A stretch of 64,000 nt of DNA from Agromyces hippuratus (GCF_013410355.1 NZ_JACCFI010000001.1:1054001-1118000), one strand, 5' to 3'. Shown: positions 1 to 8,135, counted from the stretch's first letter. Numbers and translations: made by a program. The notes: a model not told the origin generated them from the letters alone.

Positions 1-96
1 CTTCAGGAAGTCGATGCGGGCACGCGCCTGCTCGGCGGGGTCGATGACCGGGGTGACGTTGAGTTCGGCGATGATTCGCGACTGCAGGTCTCGCAT
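1..96 (-). CDS. nadE: NH3-dependent NAD+ synthetase, N-terminal fragment
   Basis: Only the first 32 codons lie in the window; the gene runs off the left edge. The peptide begins MRDLQSRIIAEL and continues with a PVIDPAEQARARIDFLK stretch, matching the N-terminal helix of bacterial NadE (E. coli form starts MTLQQQIIKAL and has a VDFLKSYL helix at the same place). NadE makes NAD+ from deamido-NAD and ammonia in the cytosol. The P-loop and catalytic parts are outside the window, so activity cannot be judged. A TATGGT hexamer six bases before the ATG suggests leaderless expression. Confidence 0.8.
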   Translation of the reverse strand, partial: MRDLQSRIIAELNVTPVIDPAEQARARIDFLK

Positions 97-102
97 GCCA
101 CG

Positions 103-108
103 ACCATA
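103..108 (-). promoter_or_regulatory. Probable -10 element of nadE (TATGGT)
   Basis: TATGGT followed by six bases and then the nadE ATG. The same TANNNT-N6-start layout recurs at many genes here and fits a transcript starting at or next to the start codon. Confidence 0.5.
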
Positions 109-224
109 CCGTCGTCATGTTTCCGGCAGGCGAACCGGATGCATCCGGGGGCCACCGCGGCGTCGCCCGCGCGCTCCGCTAACATCTCGACAGGCATCAC
201 CTGCCGCCCTGAACGGAGTGCCTC

Positions 225-1445
225 TTGGAGATCTCGATCGGAACCATGGTGCTCGTGCCGGCGATCGCCGTCGCGGCGCCGCTGCTCGTGCGCGCGATCG
301 GCAAATGGGTGGCCATACCCCTCGTCGTCTTCGAGATCGTGCTCGGCCTCCTGCTCGGCCCGGCGGTGCTCGGATGGATCGTTCCCGACGACTTCATGAC
401 CCTGCTGGCCGACTTCGGCCTGGCCATGCTCTTCTTCCTGGCGGGCAACGAGATCGACTTCCGAGCCATCCGCGGTCGGCCGCTGAGCCGCGCGGCGATC
501 GGATGGATCATCTCACTCGCGGCGGGCATCGGCATTGCGACGCTCCTCGCTGCGGACCTGCCTGCGGCGGCGTTCATCGGCATCGCGCTGACCTCGACGG
601 CGCTCGGCACGATCATGCCGGTGCTGCGCGATTCGGGCGACCTCGGCACCCCGTTCGGCATCGCGGTGATCGCCCTCGGCGCCGTCGGCGAGTTCGGGCC
701 GCTGCTCGCGATCTCCATCTTCCTGAGCGGGCGCAGCCCTCTGCTGGCCACCATCGTGCTGCTCTCGTTCGCCGTGATCGCGGGCATCGCGATCTGGTTG
801 GCGGCCAAGGGTGTGGGCAGGCGCATGCACCGGGTGATCACGGCGACGCTGCACACGAGCGGACAGTTCGCGGTGCGACTCGTCATCTTCGTGCTGCTCG
901 CGCTCGTGGCGCTCAGCATCGTGCTCGATCTCGACATGCTGCTCGGGGCATTCACCGCCGGCGTGCTGTACCGCCTGCTGATCTCCGGTGCCCCGGAACG
1001 CGACGTCGAAGTGGTCGAGACGAAGCTCGAAGCGGTCGGCTACGGGTTCCTGGTTCCCGTGTTCTTCATCAACACCGGAGTCGCGTTCGACCTCGAATCG
1101 CTCTTCGCCGACGTGCGCACGACGGTGCTGCTGCCCGTGTTCCTCGTGCTGCTGCTCGTCGTTCGCGGCCTGCCCTCGCTGCTCGCCGCCCCGGCCGGTT
1201 CGAGTCGGCGAGATCTGGTGGCGACCGCGCTGTTCGGCGCCACGGGTCTGCCGATCATCGTCGCCGTGACAGCGATCGGCGTCGACAACGGCGACCTGCC
1301 GAGCGGCACCGCGGCCGCACTCGTCGGTGCTGGCATGCTCTCGGTGCTGCTCTTCCCGCTGATCGCCCTCGCCATCCGCAAGGGGCGGTCGGATGCCGTG
1401 ACCCGCACCAGCGAAGACGATCCCCTCGTCCCCGTCGAGGGCTGA
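225..1445 (+). CDS. Kef-type cation:proton antiporter (CPA2 family)
   Basis: A 406-residue, almost entirely hydrophobic protein with the alternating helix pattern of the Na+/H+ exchanger fold (about 12 segments) and conserved-looking patches such as FFLAGNEIDF (near residues 70-80) and VFFINTGVAFDL (near 280). The family exchanges monovalent cations for protons across the inner membrane. It has no C-terminal TrkA-N/RCK domain, so it is a short, unregulated-type member. I place the start at a TTG (225) because GGAG lies about six bases upstream; an in-frame ATG at 246 is less well spaced. Ion specificity cannot be told from sequence. Confidence 0.85.
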   Translation: MEISIGTMVLVPAIAVAAPLLVRAIGKWVAIPLVVFEIVLGLLLGPAVLGWIVPDDFMTLLADFGLAMLFFLAGNEIDFRAIRGRPLSRAAIGWIISLAAGIGIATLLAADLPAAAFIGIALTSTALGTIMPVLRDSGDLGTPFGIAVIALGAVGEFGPLLAISIFLSGRSPLLATIVLLSFAVIAGIAIWLAAKGVGRRMHRVITATLHTSGQFAVRLVIFVLLALVALSIVLDLDMLLGAFTAGVLYRLLISGAPERDVEVVETKLEAVGYGFLVPVFFINTGVAFDLESLFADVRTTVLLPVFLVLLLVVRGLPSLLAAPAGSSRRDLVATALFGATGLPIIVAVTAIGVDNGDLPSGTAAALVGAGMLSVLLFPLIALAIRKGRSDAVTRTSEDDPLVPVEG

Positions 1446-1475
1446 CCCGGCTCGCCCCGGTATGCTGGCACCGCC

Positions 1476-1548
1476 GCCCCCGTAGCTCAGCGGATAGAGC
1501 AGGAGCCTTCTAATCTCTTGGTCGCAGGTTCAATTCCTGCCGGGGGCA
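1476..1548 (+). tRNA. tRNA-Arg (anticodon TCT)
   Basis: A 73-base cloverleaf: acceptor arms GCCCCCG/CGGGGGC, D-arm GCTC...GAGC, anticodon loop CTTCTAA with TCT (reads AGA), T-arm GCAGG-TTCAATT-CCTGC, discriminator A. The 3' CCA is not encoded. The anticodon stem has a mismatch at its innermost pair. AGA is a rare codon in this GC-rich genome. Confidence 0.95.
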
Positions 1549-1636
1549 CTCCTGTAGCCGATCCCTTCGAAGCCCGGGCCGAGCGCCCTCGTGGATCCTG
1601 CGATACCGCCCGAGCAGCGCCGTCGGTGCGCCCGGA

Positions 1637-1642
1637 TAGACT
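1637..1642 (+). promoter_or_regulatory. Probable -10 element of orn (TAGACT)
   Basis: TAGACT, six bases, then the orn ATG; no ribosome binding site lies between them, consistent with leaderless initiation. Confidence 0.55.
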
Positions 1643-1648
1643 CTCTGC

Positions 1649-2269
1649 ATGCCTTCTTCGAGCGACCGCCTGGTCTGGATCGACTGCGAGATGACCGGAC
1701 TCGACCTCGAGGTCGACGAGCTCGTCGAGATCGCGGTCATCATCACCGACTACGACCTCAACCCCGTCGACGCCGGTCTCAGCATCGTCATCAAGCCCGA
1801 TGCCAGCGCACTCGAGAACATGGGCGACTTCGTTCGCGAGATGCACACGACGTCGGGCCTCATCGAAGAGATCCCCAACGGCGTGAGCGTCGCCGACGCC
1901 GAGTACCAGGTGCTCGAGTACGTGCTGCAGCATGTCCCCGACGAGCAGAAGGCTCCGCTCGCCGGCAATTCCATCGGCACCGACCGCGCGTTCCTCGCGA
2001 AGTACATGCCGCGGCTCGACGCGCACCTGCATTACCGCAGCGTCGACGTCTCCTCGATCAAAGAACTCGCGAAGCGCTGGTTCCCGCGCGCCTACTTCAA
2101 CTCCCCCCAGAAGAACGGCGGGCACCGCGCCCTCGCCGACATCCAGGAGTCGATCCGCGAGCTGCACTACTACCGTCGCGCGGTCTTCGTCGCCGAGCCC
2201 GGCCCCTCGACGGCCGAACTCCAGAGCCTGTCTGCAGCCGTGGTGAACGAGTTCGCCTCCAAGGTGTAG
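1649..2269 (+). CDS. orn: Oligoribonuclease
   Basis: A 206-residue DEDDh 3'-5' exonuclease that degrades 2-5 nt RNAs and pGpG to mononucleotides in the cytosol. Visible catalytic residues: D12 and E14 in WIDCEMTGLD, the Asp of GNSIGTDRAFL, and the His and Asp of GGHRALADIQES. Length is slightly above the usual ~180-200. It sits between two tRNA genes with its own leaderless-type promoter and no close partner. The final few dozen residues are a short variable tail. Confidence 0.97.
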   Translation: MPSSSDRLVWIDCEMTGLDLEVDELVEIAVIITDYDLNPVDAGLSIVIKPDASALENMGDFVREMHTTSGLIEEIPNGVSVADAEYQVLEYVLQHVPDEQKAPLAGNSIGTDRAFLAKYMPRLDAHLHYRSVDVSSIKELAKRWFPRAYFNSPQKNGGHRALADIQESIRELHYYRRAVFVAEPGPSTAELQSLSAAVVNEFASKV

Positions 2270-2312
2270 TAGTCTCTTTGAGTTGCCAGATCGCGTCAAG
2301 CGGTCGACACAT

Positions 2313-2389
2313 GGTGGGTATAGCTCAGTCGGTAGAGCGCCTGGTTGTGGTCCAGGAGGTCGCGGGTTCAAGCCCCGTTACTCACCCCA
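2313..2389 (+). tRNA. tRNA-His (anticodon GTG)
   Basis: Cloverleaf with acceptor GTGGGTA/TACTCAC (one G-T wobble), D-arm GCTC...GAGC, anticodon arm CCTGG-TTGTGGT-CCAGG with GTG, and T-arm GCGGG/CCCCG. The extra 5' G (2313) typical of tRNA-His is encoded and faces discriminator C2386. The next three bases are CCA (2387-2389), so the 3' end is encoded here, unlike the tRNA-Arg gene upstream. Confidence 0.97.
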
Positions 2390-2391
2390 AT

Positions 2392-2429
2392 GCTGTTCCC
2401 GGCGAAAGCCGCTGTTCTCGGCGAAAGCC
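2392..2429 (+). repeat. Tandem 19-bp duplication with two GGC-GAAA-GCC hairpins
   Basis: Two adjacent 19-base units (2392-2410 and 2411-2429) differ at one base. Each holds CGGCGAAAGCC, a short stem closed by a GAAA (GNRA) tetraloop. They lie directly after tRNA-His and before the metalloprotease gene, and may contribute to tRNA 3' processing or termination. Confidence 0.6.
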
Positions 2430-2464
2430 GTTTCACGCCCGTCGCACTTCGATCGGAGCCGCTC

Positions 2465-2812
2465 GTGGAACTCGATGCCGAGGCGTTCGAAACGATCGTC
2501 GTCGATGAACTCGACCAGTTGCCCGACGACATGGTCGACGGCCTCGAGAACGTCGTGTTCGTCGTCGAAGACCGACCCGAAGACGGCTCGCTCGACCTGC
2601 TCGGCCTCTACGACGGCTTCGCACTGACCGAACGCGATCGCTACGGGTTCGGCGAGATGCCCGACCGCATCATCCTCTACCGCGAGCCGCTCCTCGCGAT
2701 CTGCGCCGACGAAGACGAACTCCGTGAAGAGATCCACGTCACGTTGGTGCACGAGATCGCGCACTTCTACGGCATCGACGACGACCGGCTGCACGAGCTG
2801 GGCTGGGCGTGA
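2465..2812 (+). CDS. Small zincin-like metallopeptidase family protein (DUF1025 type)
   Basis: A 115-residue acidic protein with the zinc motif HEIAHFYGID (H96, E97, H100) near its C terminus, the hallmark of the small zincin-like metallopeptidase family found across actinobacteria. Substrate unknown. The open frame extends upstream to the tRNA, but I choose GTG 2465 because GGAG lies six bases before it and the protein then starts as in the family (VELDAEAFETIV). It is followed 24 bases later by the carboxypeptidase homologue, which has its own promoter. Confidence 0.85.
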   Translation: MELDAEAFETIVVDELDQLPDDMVDGLENVVFVVEDRPEDGSLDLLGLYDGFALTERDRYGFGEMPDRIILYREPLLAICADEDELREEIHVTLVHEIAHFYGIDDDRLHELGWA

Positions 2813-2824
2813 TCCGCGGCGGGT

Positions 2825-2830
2825 TACGCT
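2825..2830 (+). promoter_or_regulatory. Probable -10 element of the carboxypeptidase-like gene (TACGCT)
   Basis: TACGCT, six bases, ATG at 2837; leaderless-type spacing. Confidence 0.5.
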
Positions 2831-2836
2831 GATTCA

Positions 2837-4099
2837 ATGAGGATGACCCCCGGCCGCATCGTCGGCATCGCCGTCGGCGCGATCGCGATCCTCGGCATCG
2901 GGGTCTACGGCCCGGCGATGCTCCTCGGCCCGCTTCCGGCGGTGAACGTCACGGTCGCCGAAGGCGCTGACACGGCACCCGGCGAGGGCGCGGCGCCCGT
3001 CACCCTCCCCGCAGACGGCGCGAGCGCGATGGCGGTGCTCGCCGACGACGGCGCAGCCACCACACTCGGAGTGGGCGGTGACACCGAGCCGGTGCCGATC
3101 GGCGGCGCCGTGAAGCTCGTCACGGTGCTGGCCACCCTCGACACGCTTCCGCTGCCGGCCGAGGGCGGTGGCCCCGACATCACGATCGGGCCGGCCGACT
3201 ACACCGACTACCTCCGTTACGTCGCCGAGGACACGCGCACGCTCCCCGTGCTGCCCGGCGAGAAGTGGACCGAACGCGACGTCGTGCGGGCGGTGCTGCT
3301 CGCCTCGAGCAACAACCACGCCGACACCCTCGCACGGTGGGCGTTCGGCGGCGTCGACCCGTACGTCGAAGCCGCCAATACCTGGCTCGCCGAGAACGGC
3401 TTCACCGCGACGCACGTCGCCGACGCCACCGGGCTCTCGGGCGACAACGTCGGCACTCCCGAGGAGCTCACCCGCCTCGCCGCCCTTGTTCTGGCCGACC
3501 CGCGACTCGCCGAGGTCTACGGGATCGCCGACGCGCCGGCGGTGGCAGGCGAGCGGAACATCCCCGACAACGTCGCACGTTCGGGTGAGGCCGGCGTACG
3601 GGCGCTCGCGCGCAGCTACACCGACCAGGCTGGCGTGACCTTCGTCTACACCACCACGGTGCCCGGACCCGATGACGAGACGCCGTACCGGCTCGTGGGT
3701 GCCACGACGCTCATGCCCGACTACGAGACGCTCGACGCCGCCGTGAGCACGGCCGTGGCCTCGAGTGCCGAGTCGGCGGTTCCGGTCGAGATCATCACGG
3801 CCGGCACGCCCTACGCGAGCGTGGAGGCGGCATGGGGCGATCGTGCCGATCTCATCGCTTCGGTCAGCCGAACGGATGCTTCGTGGGGCAACAGCGTCGC
3901 CGGGGCATCCGTGACCGTCGAGCCGTTCACGACCGCCTCCGCCGGGAGCGAGGTCGGACGCATCAGCATCTCGACGGGCAACGGCGATGTCGCCTCACCG
4001 CTCGAGATGACCAGCGCGATCCGCGACCCGGGGCCCATCTGGCGACTCGCCAATCCCGCCGCCATCATCGGCGCGTTCATCGCCGCCCAGCAGAGCTGA
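2837..4099 (+). CDS. Degenerate D-alanyl-D-alanine carboxypeptidase-like protein (probable pseudoenzyme)
   Basis: A 420-residue exported or membrane-anchored protein: hydrophobic segment at residues 8-32, then a PBP5-like penicillin-binding fold. The order of motifs is recognisable, but two are broken. Where SxxK should be, the sequence is PIGGAVKLVT, so the catalytic Ser is Gly90 (GxxK93). SxN is kept in LLASSNNHAD (157-160). KTG is replaced by ARS (258-260) in ALARSYTDQAG. Without the nucleophile Ser it should not acylate penicillin or cleave D-Ala. It may bind peptidoglycan or regulate another enzyme; that is inference. It converges with the small gene ending at 4115. Confidence 0.8.
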   Translation: MRMTPGRIVGIAVGAIAILGIGVYGPAMLLGPLPAVNVTVAEGADTAPGEGAAPVTLPADGASAMAVLADDGAATTLGVGGDTEPVPIGGAVKLVTVLATLDTLPLPAEGGGPDITIGPADYTDYLRYVAEDTRTLPVLPGEKWTERDVVRAVLLASSNNHADTLARWAFGGVDPYVEAANTWLAENGFTATHVADATGLSGDNVGTPEELTRLAALVLADPRLAEVYGIADAPAVAGERNIPDNVARSGEAGVRALARSYTDQAGVTFVYTTTVPGPDDETPYRLVGATTLMPDYETLDAAVSTAVASSAESAVPVEIITAGTPYASVEAAWGDRADLIASVSRTDASWGNSVAGASVTVEPFTTASAGSEVGRISISTGNGDVASPLEMTSAIRDPGPIWRLANPAAIIGAFIAAQQS

Positions 4100-4114
4100 C
4101 GGCGGGCGACGCCC

Positions 4115-4369
4115 TCAGTCGTTCTCGTCGTCGGACTCGACGGGGTCGGAGTCGTCGGCGTCGAACCGGAACTGCACGCGTACCTGGCCGTTGACCTCGC
4201 GCTCGTCGACAGCGTCGTACCAGAACAGCGATTCGAGGCCGTCGACGGCGGCGACCATGCCGACGCGCGACTCGGGCTTGCCGCCCACGAGGATACGGTG
4301 CTCGAACTCCCCCTCGAGCGGGCCGTCGAGGAACTCCGCGACGTACTGTGCTCCGGTGTCTGTGCTCAT
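4115..4369 (-). CDS. Small acidic hypothetical protein
   Basis: An 84-residue protein, MSTDTGAQYVAEFLDGPLEG..., ending in an Asp/Glu-rich tail (DADDSDPVESDDEND). No family recognised. The middle (HRILVGGKPESRVGMVAAVDG, strand-rich) looks like a compact beta domain. It follows the kinase gene by 80 bases on the same strand but has its own TACGGT hexamer, so it need not belong to that operon. Coding is supported by the typical third-position GC and the leaderless-type start. Confidence 0.7.
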   Translation of the reverse strand: MSTDTGAQYVAEFLDGPLEGEFEHRILVGGKPESRVGMVAAVDGLESLFWYDAVDEREVNGQVRVQFRFDADDSDPVESDDEND

Positions 4370-4375
4370 GCCACT

Positions 4376-4381
4376 ACCGTA
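4376..4381 (-). promoter_or_regulatory. Probable -10 element (TACGGT)
   Basis: TACGGT, six bases, then the ATG at 4369 on the minus strand. Confidence 0.5.
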
Positions 4382-4449
4382 GCCCTCGGCGTGCCCGAAA
4401 CGGCAGGTCGCGCCGCGGCGGTTCGGGCGGCGGATCGCAGCGCGGCGAC

Positions 4450-5031
4450 TCAGGCGCCGGCGACCCGCACACGCACATCGGCGCGGCGCGCGGGCACGGT
4501 GCGCGCGACGTACCGGCGCCACTGGCGCTCCCACAGGTCCCAGTACGGGTCGAACGCCCCGGCGTCGCGCGCGAGTGCTCGGCGCTTGCGTACCGGTGGC
4601 GACGCCTCGACCCAGATCGCGACGGCCTCGACCGACGACGTCGCGGCGAAGGCCCCGCATCCCTCGATGATGAGCGGATGGCCCGGCCTGCTGTGCTCGA
4701 CCGAACCGACGCGACCGGCCGCCCAATCCCACGTCCGCCAGGTGCCGACCGCGCCGCGGGCGCGGCGAGCGACGAGTTCGCGCAGCACCTCGGCGCCGAC
4801 CCGCTCGAGCCCGGTCCAGCCGGGGTAGACGTCGTCGAGGCGTACGAGCTCGGGCGCGCGACCCGGCCATGCCCGCACGAGCGCATCGGCGAGGGTGCTC
4901 TTGCCCGAGCCGCTCGGCCCGTCGATCGCCACGACCTGAACGCCCGCAGCACGGCACCGCTCGAGCACCGTGCGCACTGCGGATGCCGCGGGGGCGGTCG
5001 CAGCCGCGCCGCCCGACGCGCCCGCGCTCAC
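4450..5031 (-). CDS. P-loop nucleoside/uridine kinase-like ATPase
   Basis: A 193-residue protein with Walker A GPSGSGKSTLA near residue 30, followed by a substrate-binding LVRLDDVYPGW patch and the LIIEGCGAF strand typical of uridine kinase-like NTPases. The GTG start overlaps the ecfT stop (GTGA), so it is translationally coupled to the ECF transporter operon under the TPP riboswitch. That context hints at phosphorylation of an imported thiamine-related compound rather than uridine, but the sequence does not prove a substrate. It is shorter than classical uridine kinases (~210 residues). Confidence 0.8.
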   Translation of the reverse strand: MSAGASGGAAATAPAASAVRTVLERCRAAGVQVVAIDGPSGSGKSTLADALVRAWPGRAPELVRLDDVYPGWTGLERVGAEVLRELVARRARGAVGTWRTWDWAAGRVGSVEHSRPGHPLIIEGCGAFAATSSVEAVAIWVEASPPVRKRRALARDAGAFDPYWDLWERQWRRYVARTVPARRADVRVRVAGA

Positions 5032-5801
5032 GCCCACACCGCGTGGTAGGTGCCCGCCCAGACGGCGCAGCCGATCGCGAGCACCGCGATGCCTGCGGCG
5101 ATGCAGAGCAGCGCGGCATCCGGCCAACCGACTCGGGACTCGCGTGCCCAGGTGCGCGGGTGATCTGAGCCGAACCCGCGAGCCTCCATCGCCGTGGCGA
5201 GCTTGCTGCCACGCCGGATCGCGAGCACGAGCAGGGCGAACGCCATGGTCGCGAACCGACGGATCACGCCGTGATCGCCGATGCCGCGCGCACGCCGCGA
5301 CAGTGCCATCGCCCGCCAGTCCTCCATGAAGAGGCCGACGAGTCGTGCGCCCGCCAGCGCACCGAGCACGAACCTGCTCGGGAGCTTCGCGACCTGGGCG
5401 AGCCCGTCGGCCAGCTCGGTCGGGTCGACGTTCATGAACAGCAGCACCGCGGGCAGACCGATCGCGAGCACGCGCACGGTGACGGCGACGGCGAGCTCGA
5501 TCGAGCCGTCGGTGATGCGGGCGAGCCAGAAGGACCAGTACTCGGTGCCCTCCGGCTGGCCGTAGAGCAGCATGCTGAGGCCGGCGATGGGCGCGGCGAT
5601 GAGGATCGGCCATCCTCGCGCGAGGAGCACCCTCGGCGTCACCCCCGCGATCGCGAAGAGCACGAGCTGCATGCCGAGGGCGACGGCGGCGCTCACCCAG
5701 TCGACGGTGAGCAGCAGGGGCGTCGTGAGCAGCATCGCCGCCGCGAGGCGGCTCACGGGGTTCACGCGGTCGACGAGGTGCAGGCGAGGCGTCGCGATCA
5801 T
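5028..5801 (-). CDS. ecfT: ECF transporter transmembrane component EcfT (CbiQ family)
   Basis: A 257-residue membrane protein with about five hydrophobic segments and the signature coupling helices MALSRRARG and ATAMEARGFG (A-R-G motifs that dock into the ATPase grooves). Its ATG overlaps the stop of the upstream double ATPase (ATGA), and its own stop overlaps the kinase start. EcfT links the ATPases to the substrate-binding S component at 7290-7925. Together with the TPP riboswitch upstream, this points to import of thiamine or a precursor such as HMP. Confidence 0.92.
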   Translation of the reverse strand: MIATPRLHLVDRVNPVSRLAAAMLLTTPLLLTVDWVSAAVALGMQLVLFAIAGVTPRVLLARGWPILIAAPIAGLSMLLYGQPEGTEYWSFWLARITDGSIELAVAVTVRVLAIGLPAVLLFMNVDPTELADGLAQVAKLPSRFVLGALAGARLVGLFMEDWRAMALSRRARGIGDHGVIRRFATMAFALLVLAIRRGSKLATAMEARGFGSDHPRTWARESRVGWPDAALLCIAAGIAVLAIGCAVWAGTYHAVWA

Positions 5802-7288
5802 GCCGTCGCCTCCATGCGCAGCGCATCGCTGCCGAGGTCGAGGTGCTGATCGCCGAGTGCGTCGAGGTACGCGGCGTCGTGACTGACCGAGAGCAGTGTC
5901 GTGCCGTCGTCGACGAGCGCGCGAAGCAGCGTCACGAGTTCGATCCAGGTCAGGCGATCCTGGCCGAACGTCGGTTCGTCGAGGACCACCACCCTGGGCT
6001 GCGCGACGAGCGCGCACCCCACAGTGAGCCGTCGCTGCTCGCCTCCCGACAGGGTGAAGGGGTTCGCCTCGGCGAGACGGTCGAGTCCGAGCCGCTCGAG
6101 CACCTCGTGGGTGCGCCGTGCAGTCGTCGGGGCATCGAGGCCGAGCGCACGTGGCGCGACCTCGAGCTCGCGCTGCACGGTCGACGCGACGAACTGGTGC
6201 TCCGGCTCCTGGAACACGGTGCCGATGCGCGTGAGCAGCTCACGCGACCGCCACCGGATCGGATCCGGCTTGAGCCCGCCGGCCAGCTCTTCCGATGCGC
6301 GAACCCGTCCGCCGAGTGGCGGCAGCAGGCCGCCCATGGTGAGCGCGAGCGTCGACTTGCCCGCACCGTTGGGCCCGGTGAGCACCGTCGAGGCTGCCCG
6401 CGGCAGCGCGAGCGAGAGGCCGCTGCGCACGACGGCGTCGCTGCGGCGGCCGATCGCGAGATCGATGCCCTCGAGATCGACGACGGATGCCGCGGGCGCG
6501 GGCCGCGCCGCGGAGACTCCCGGCGGCACGCCCGGCACCCAGACGCCGGCTGCGAGCAACACGTCGCGCTGCGTCGAGATGACGTGCTGCGGCTCGCCGT
6601 CGGCGATGAGACGCCCGTCGCGACCGAGCACGATGACACGCGTGACGAGGTCGATCCAGACGTCGACGCGATGCTCGACGACGACGAACGTCGCGCCGGT
6701 GCGATCGAGCGTGCGCGCGACAGCCTGCCGCACCTCATCGACGCCGGCGGGGTCGAGATTCGCGGTCGGCTCGTCGAGCAGCAGCAGGCCGGGCCCCATC
6801 GCAAAGGCGCCTGCGAGGGCAAGACGCTGCTTCTGGCCGCCGGAGAGCGCGCTCGTGGGGTGGTCGAGCGGAAGGTCGAGGCCGACCTCGTCGAGGGCAC
6901 GGCGCACGCGCGCCCAGATCTCGTCACGCGGAACGCCGAGGTTCTCGCAGCCGAAGGCCACGTCGTCGCCGACCCGTGCAAGGATCACCTGCGAGTCGGG
7001 ATCCTGCAGCACGAGACTCGCCCGTCCGCGCACGGCTCCGGGCCACTCGCCGTCGATGAGCAGCGAGCCGGTCTCCTCGCCCTCTTCGGCCCCGCCGTGC
7101 ACGCCGGCGAGCGCGTGCAGGAGGGTCGACTTGCCCGACCCCGAAGGTCCGAGCAGCAGCACCCGCTCCCCCGGCGAGATGACGAGGTCGATGCCGTCGA
7201 GCGCCGATCGCCGGCGCCCCGCGTGCCGCCACCCCCACCCGCGCGCCTCCACGCGCGCGGGCCGGGTGGCACCGGTTTCACGCTGCAC
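5798..7288 (-). CDS. ecfA: ECF transporter double ATP-binding protein (EcfA-EcfA' fusion)
   Basis: A 496-residue cytoplasmic protein with two complete ABC ATPase domains: Walker A GPSGSGKSTLL with signature LSGGQKQR in the first half, and GPNGAGKSTLA with LSGGEQRR in the second, each followed by a LLLDEPT/VLDEPT Walker B. It energises the YkoE-EcfT permease. A GTG start one base after the S-component stop gives MQRETGATRP; the open frame continues upstream only as an overlap shadow. YkoD-type fused ATPases are usual partners of YkoE S components. Confidence 0.93.
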   Translation of the reverse strand: MQRETGATRPARVEARGWGWRHAGRRRSALDGIDLVISPGERVLLLGPSGSGKSTLLHALAGVHGGAEEGEETGSLLIDGEWPGAVRGRASLVLQDPDSQVILARVGDDVAFGCENLGVPRDEIWARVRRALDEVGLDLPLDHPTSALSGGQKQRLALAGAFAMGPGLLLLDEPTANLDPAGVDEVRQAVARTLDRTGATFVVVEHRVDVWIDLVTRVIVLGRDGRLIADGEPQHVISTQRDVLLAAGVWVPGVPPGVSAARPAPAASVVDLEGIDLAIGRRSDAVVRSGLSLALPRAASTVLTGPNGAGKSTLALTMGGLLPPLGGRVRASEELAGGLKPDPIRWRSRELLTRIGTVFQEPEHQFVASTVQRELEVAPRALGLDAPTTARRTHEVLERLGLDRLAEANPFTLSGGEQRRLTVGCALVAQPRVVVLDEPTFGQDRLTWIELVTLLRALVDDGTTLLSVSHDAAYLDALGDQHLDLGSDALRMEATA

Positions 7289-7289
7289 G

Positions 7290-7925
7290 TCAGACCCGCT
7301 GGGCCACGTCTTGACCGGCCGCGAAGCGATTGAGCGCGCCCGTGGCGGCGAGCCCGCGCACGATGAGCCAGCCGAGCAGGCCGGCGAGCACCGCGCCCGA
7401 GATGACGACGGTCGTGAAGTAGAGCCCGAGGAACTCGGCCGACTTCGCGAGGTTGCCCGAGGTGAAGAGCTCGAGCGTCCACGCCGCGGCGCCGGCAGCA
7501 GCACCCGCGAGCATCGCGGGCAGCAGTCCGAATCGGCGGTACGCGAAGACGGCGAACACCAGTTCGGCGCCGAGTCCCTGCATCACGCCCGAGTAGATCG
7601 TCTCGATGCCCCACTGGTTGCCGACGAGCGCCGAGACGATCGCGGCGAGCAGCTCGACGAAGAGCGCCGCGCCCGGCTTGCGGATGATCAACCCGCCGAG
7701 CACGCCGCCGATGAGCCAGATGCCGACGGCGATGCCGCCGAGTCCCGGCGTGAGGGCGTCGGCCGCGCTGAACCACGCGTAGCCGACGTTGTTCCAGAAG
7801 AGGAAGAGCAGCCCGGTCGCGACGCCGATGACGCTGGCGACGACGATGTCGACGACCCGCCAGCGCAGGTCGCGCGGCTTGCGGGGGGTGGATGGGCTGC
7901 TGGTCTCTGATGCTGCAGTGTGCAC
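7290..7925 (-). CDS. ykoE: ECF transporter S component, YkoE-like (thiamine/HMP precursor)
   Basis: A roughly 211-residue integral membrane protein with five or six hydrophobic helices (for example VVDIVVASVIGVATGLLF near the N terminus and a conserved NQWGIETIYSGVMQG loop). The family binds hydroxymethylpyrimidine or thiamine for an energy-coupling-factor transporter. I choose GTG 7925 because AAAGGG precedes it by eight bases; a GTG at 7958 is a possible longer start. It is the first gene after the TPP riboswitch and heads the operon with ecfA, ecfT and the kinase. Confidence 0.9.
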   Translation of the reverse strand: MHTAASETSSPSTPRKPRDLRWRVVDIVVASVIGVATGLLFLFWNNVGYAWFSAADALTPGLGGIAVGIWLIGGVLGGLIIRKPGAALFVELLAAIVSALVGNQWGIETIYSGVMQGLGAELVFAVFAYRRFGLLPAMLAGAAAGAAAWTLELFTSGNLAKSAEFLGLYFTTVVISGAVLAGLLGWLIVRGLAATGALNRFAAGQDVAQRV

Positions 7926-7978
7926 TGTCGTGCCCTTTCGATTCGTGGAAAGAGGCACGGGAATTTGAGATGTGATTG

Positions 7979-8067
7979 GCCTCCCTGCGCTGGCATGACC
8001 CAGATCAGGTTCGACGGTCGAAGGTTGAGAACCTTCCTCTCAGCCCGGCTCACCGGACTCCCGTGTT
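7979..8067 (-). promoter_or_regulatory. TPP (THI-box) riboswitch
   Basis: On the minus strand the leader carries the diagnostic conserved blocks CTGAGAGG and CCTGATCTGGGTCATGCCAG followed by CGCAGGGA, preceded by the GGGAGTCCGG...GCCGGG helix; a variable AAGGTT/AACCTT hairpin separates the blocks. These are the thiamine-pyrophosphate-binding motifs. It sits about 50 bases before ykoE and should shut the transporter operon off when TPP is plentiful. Confidence 0.96.
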
Positions 8068-8135
8068 CGAGCACGAGTATACGCCGATGGCGCGGGCAGG
8101 GACGGCAGCGGCCGACGCCGCGACCGCGCGTGCGG

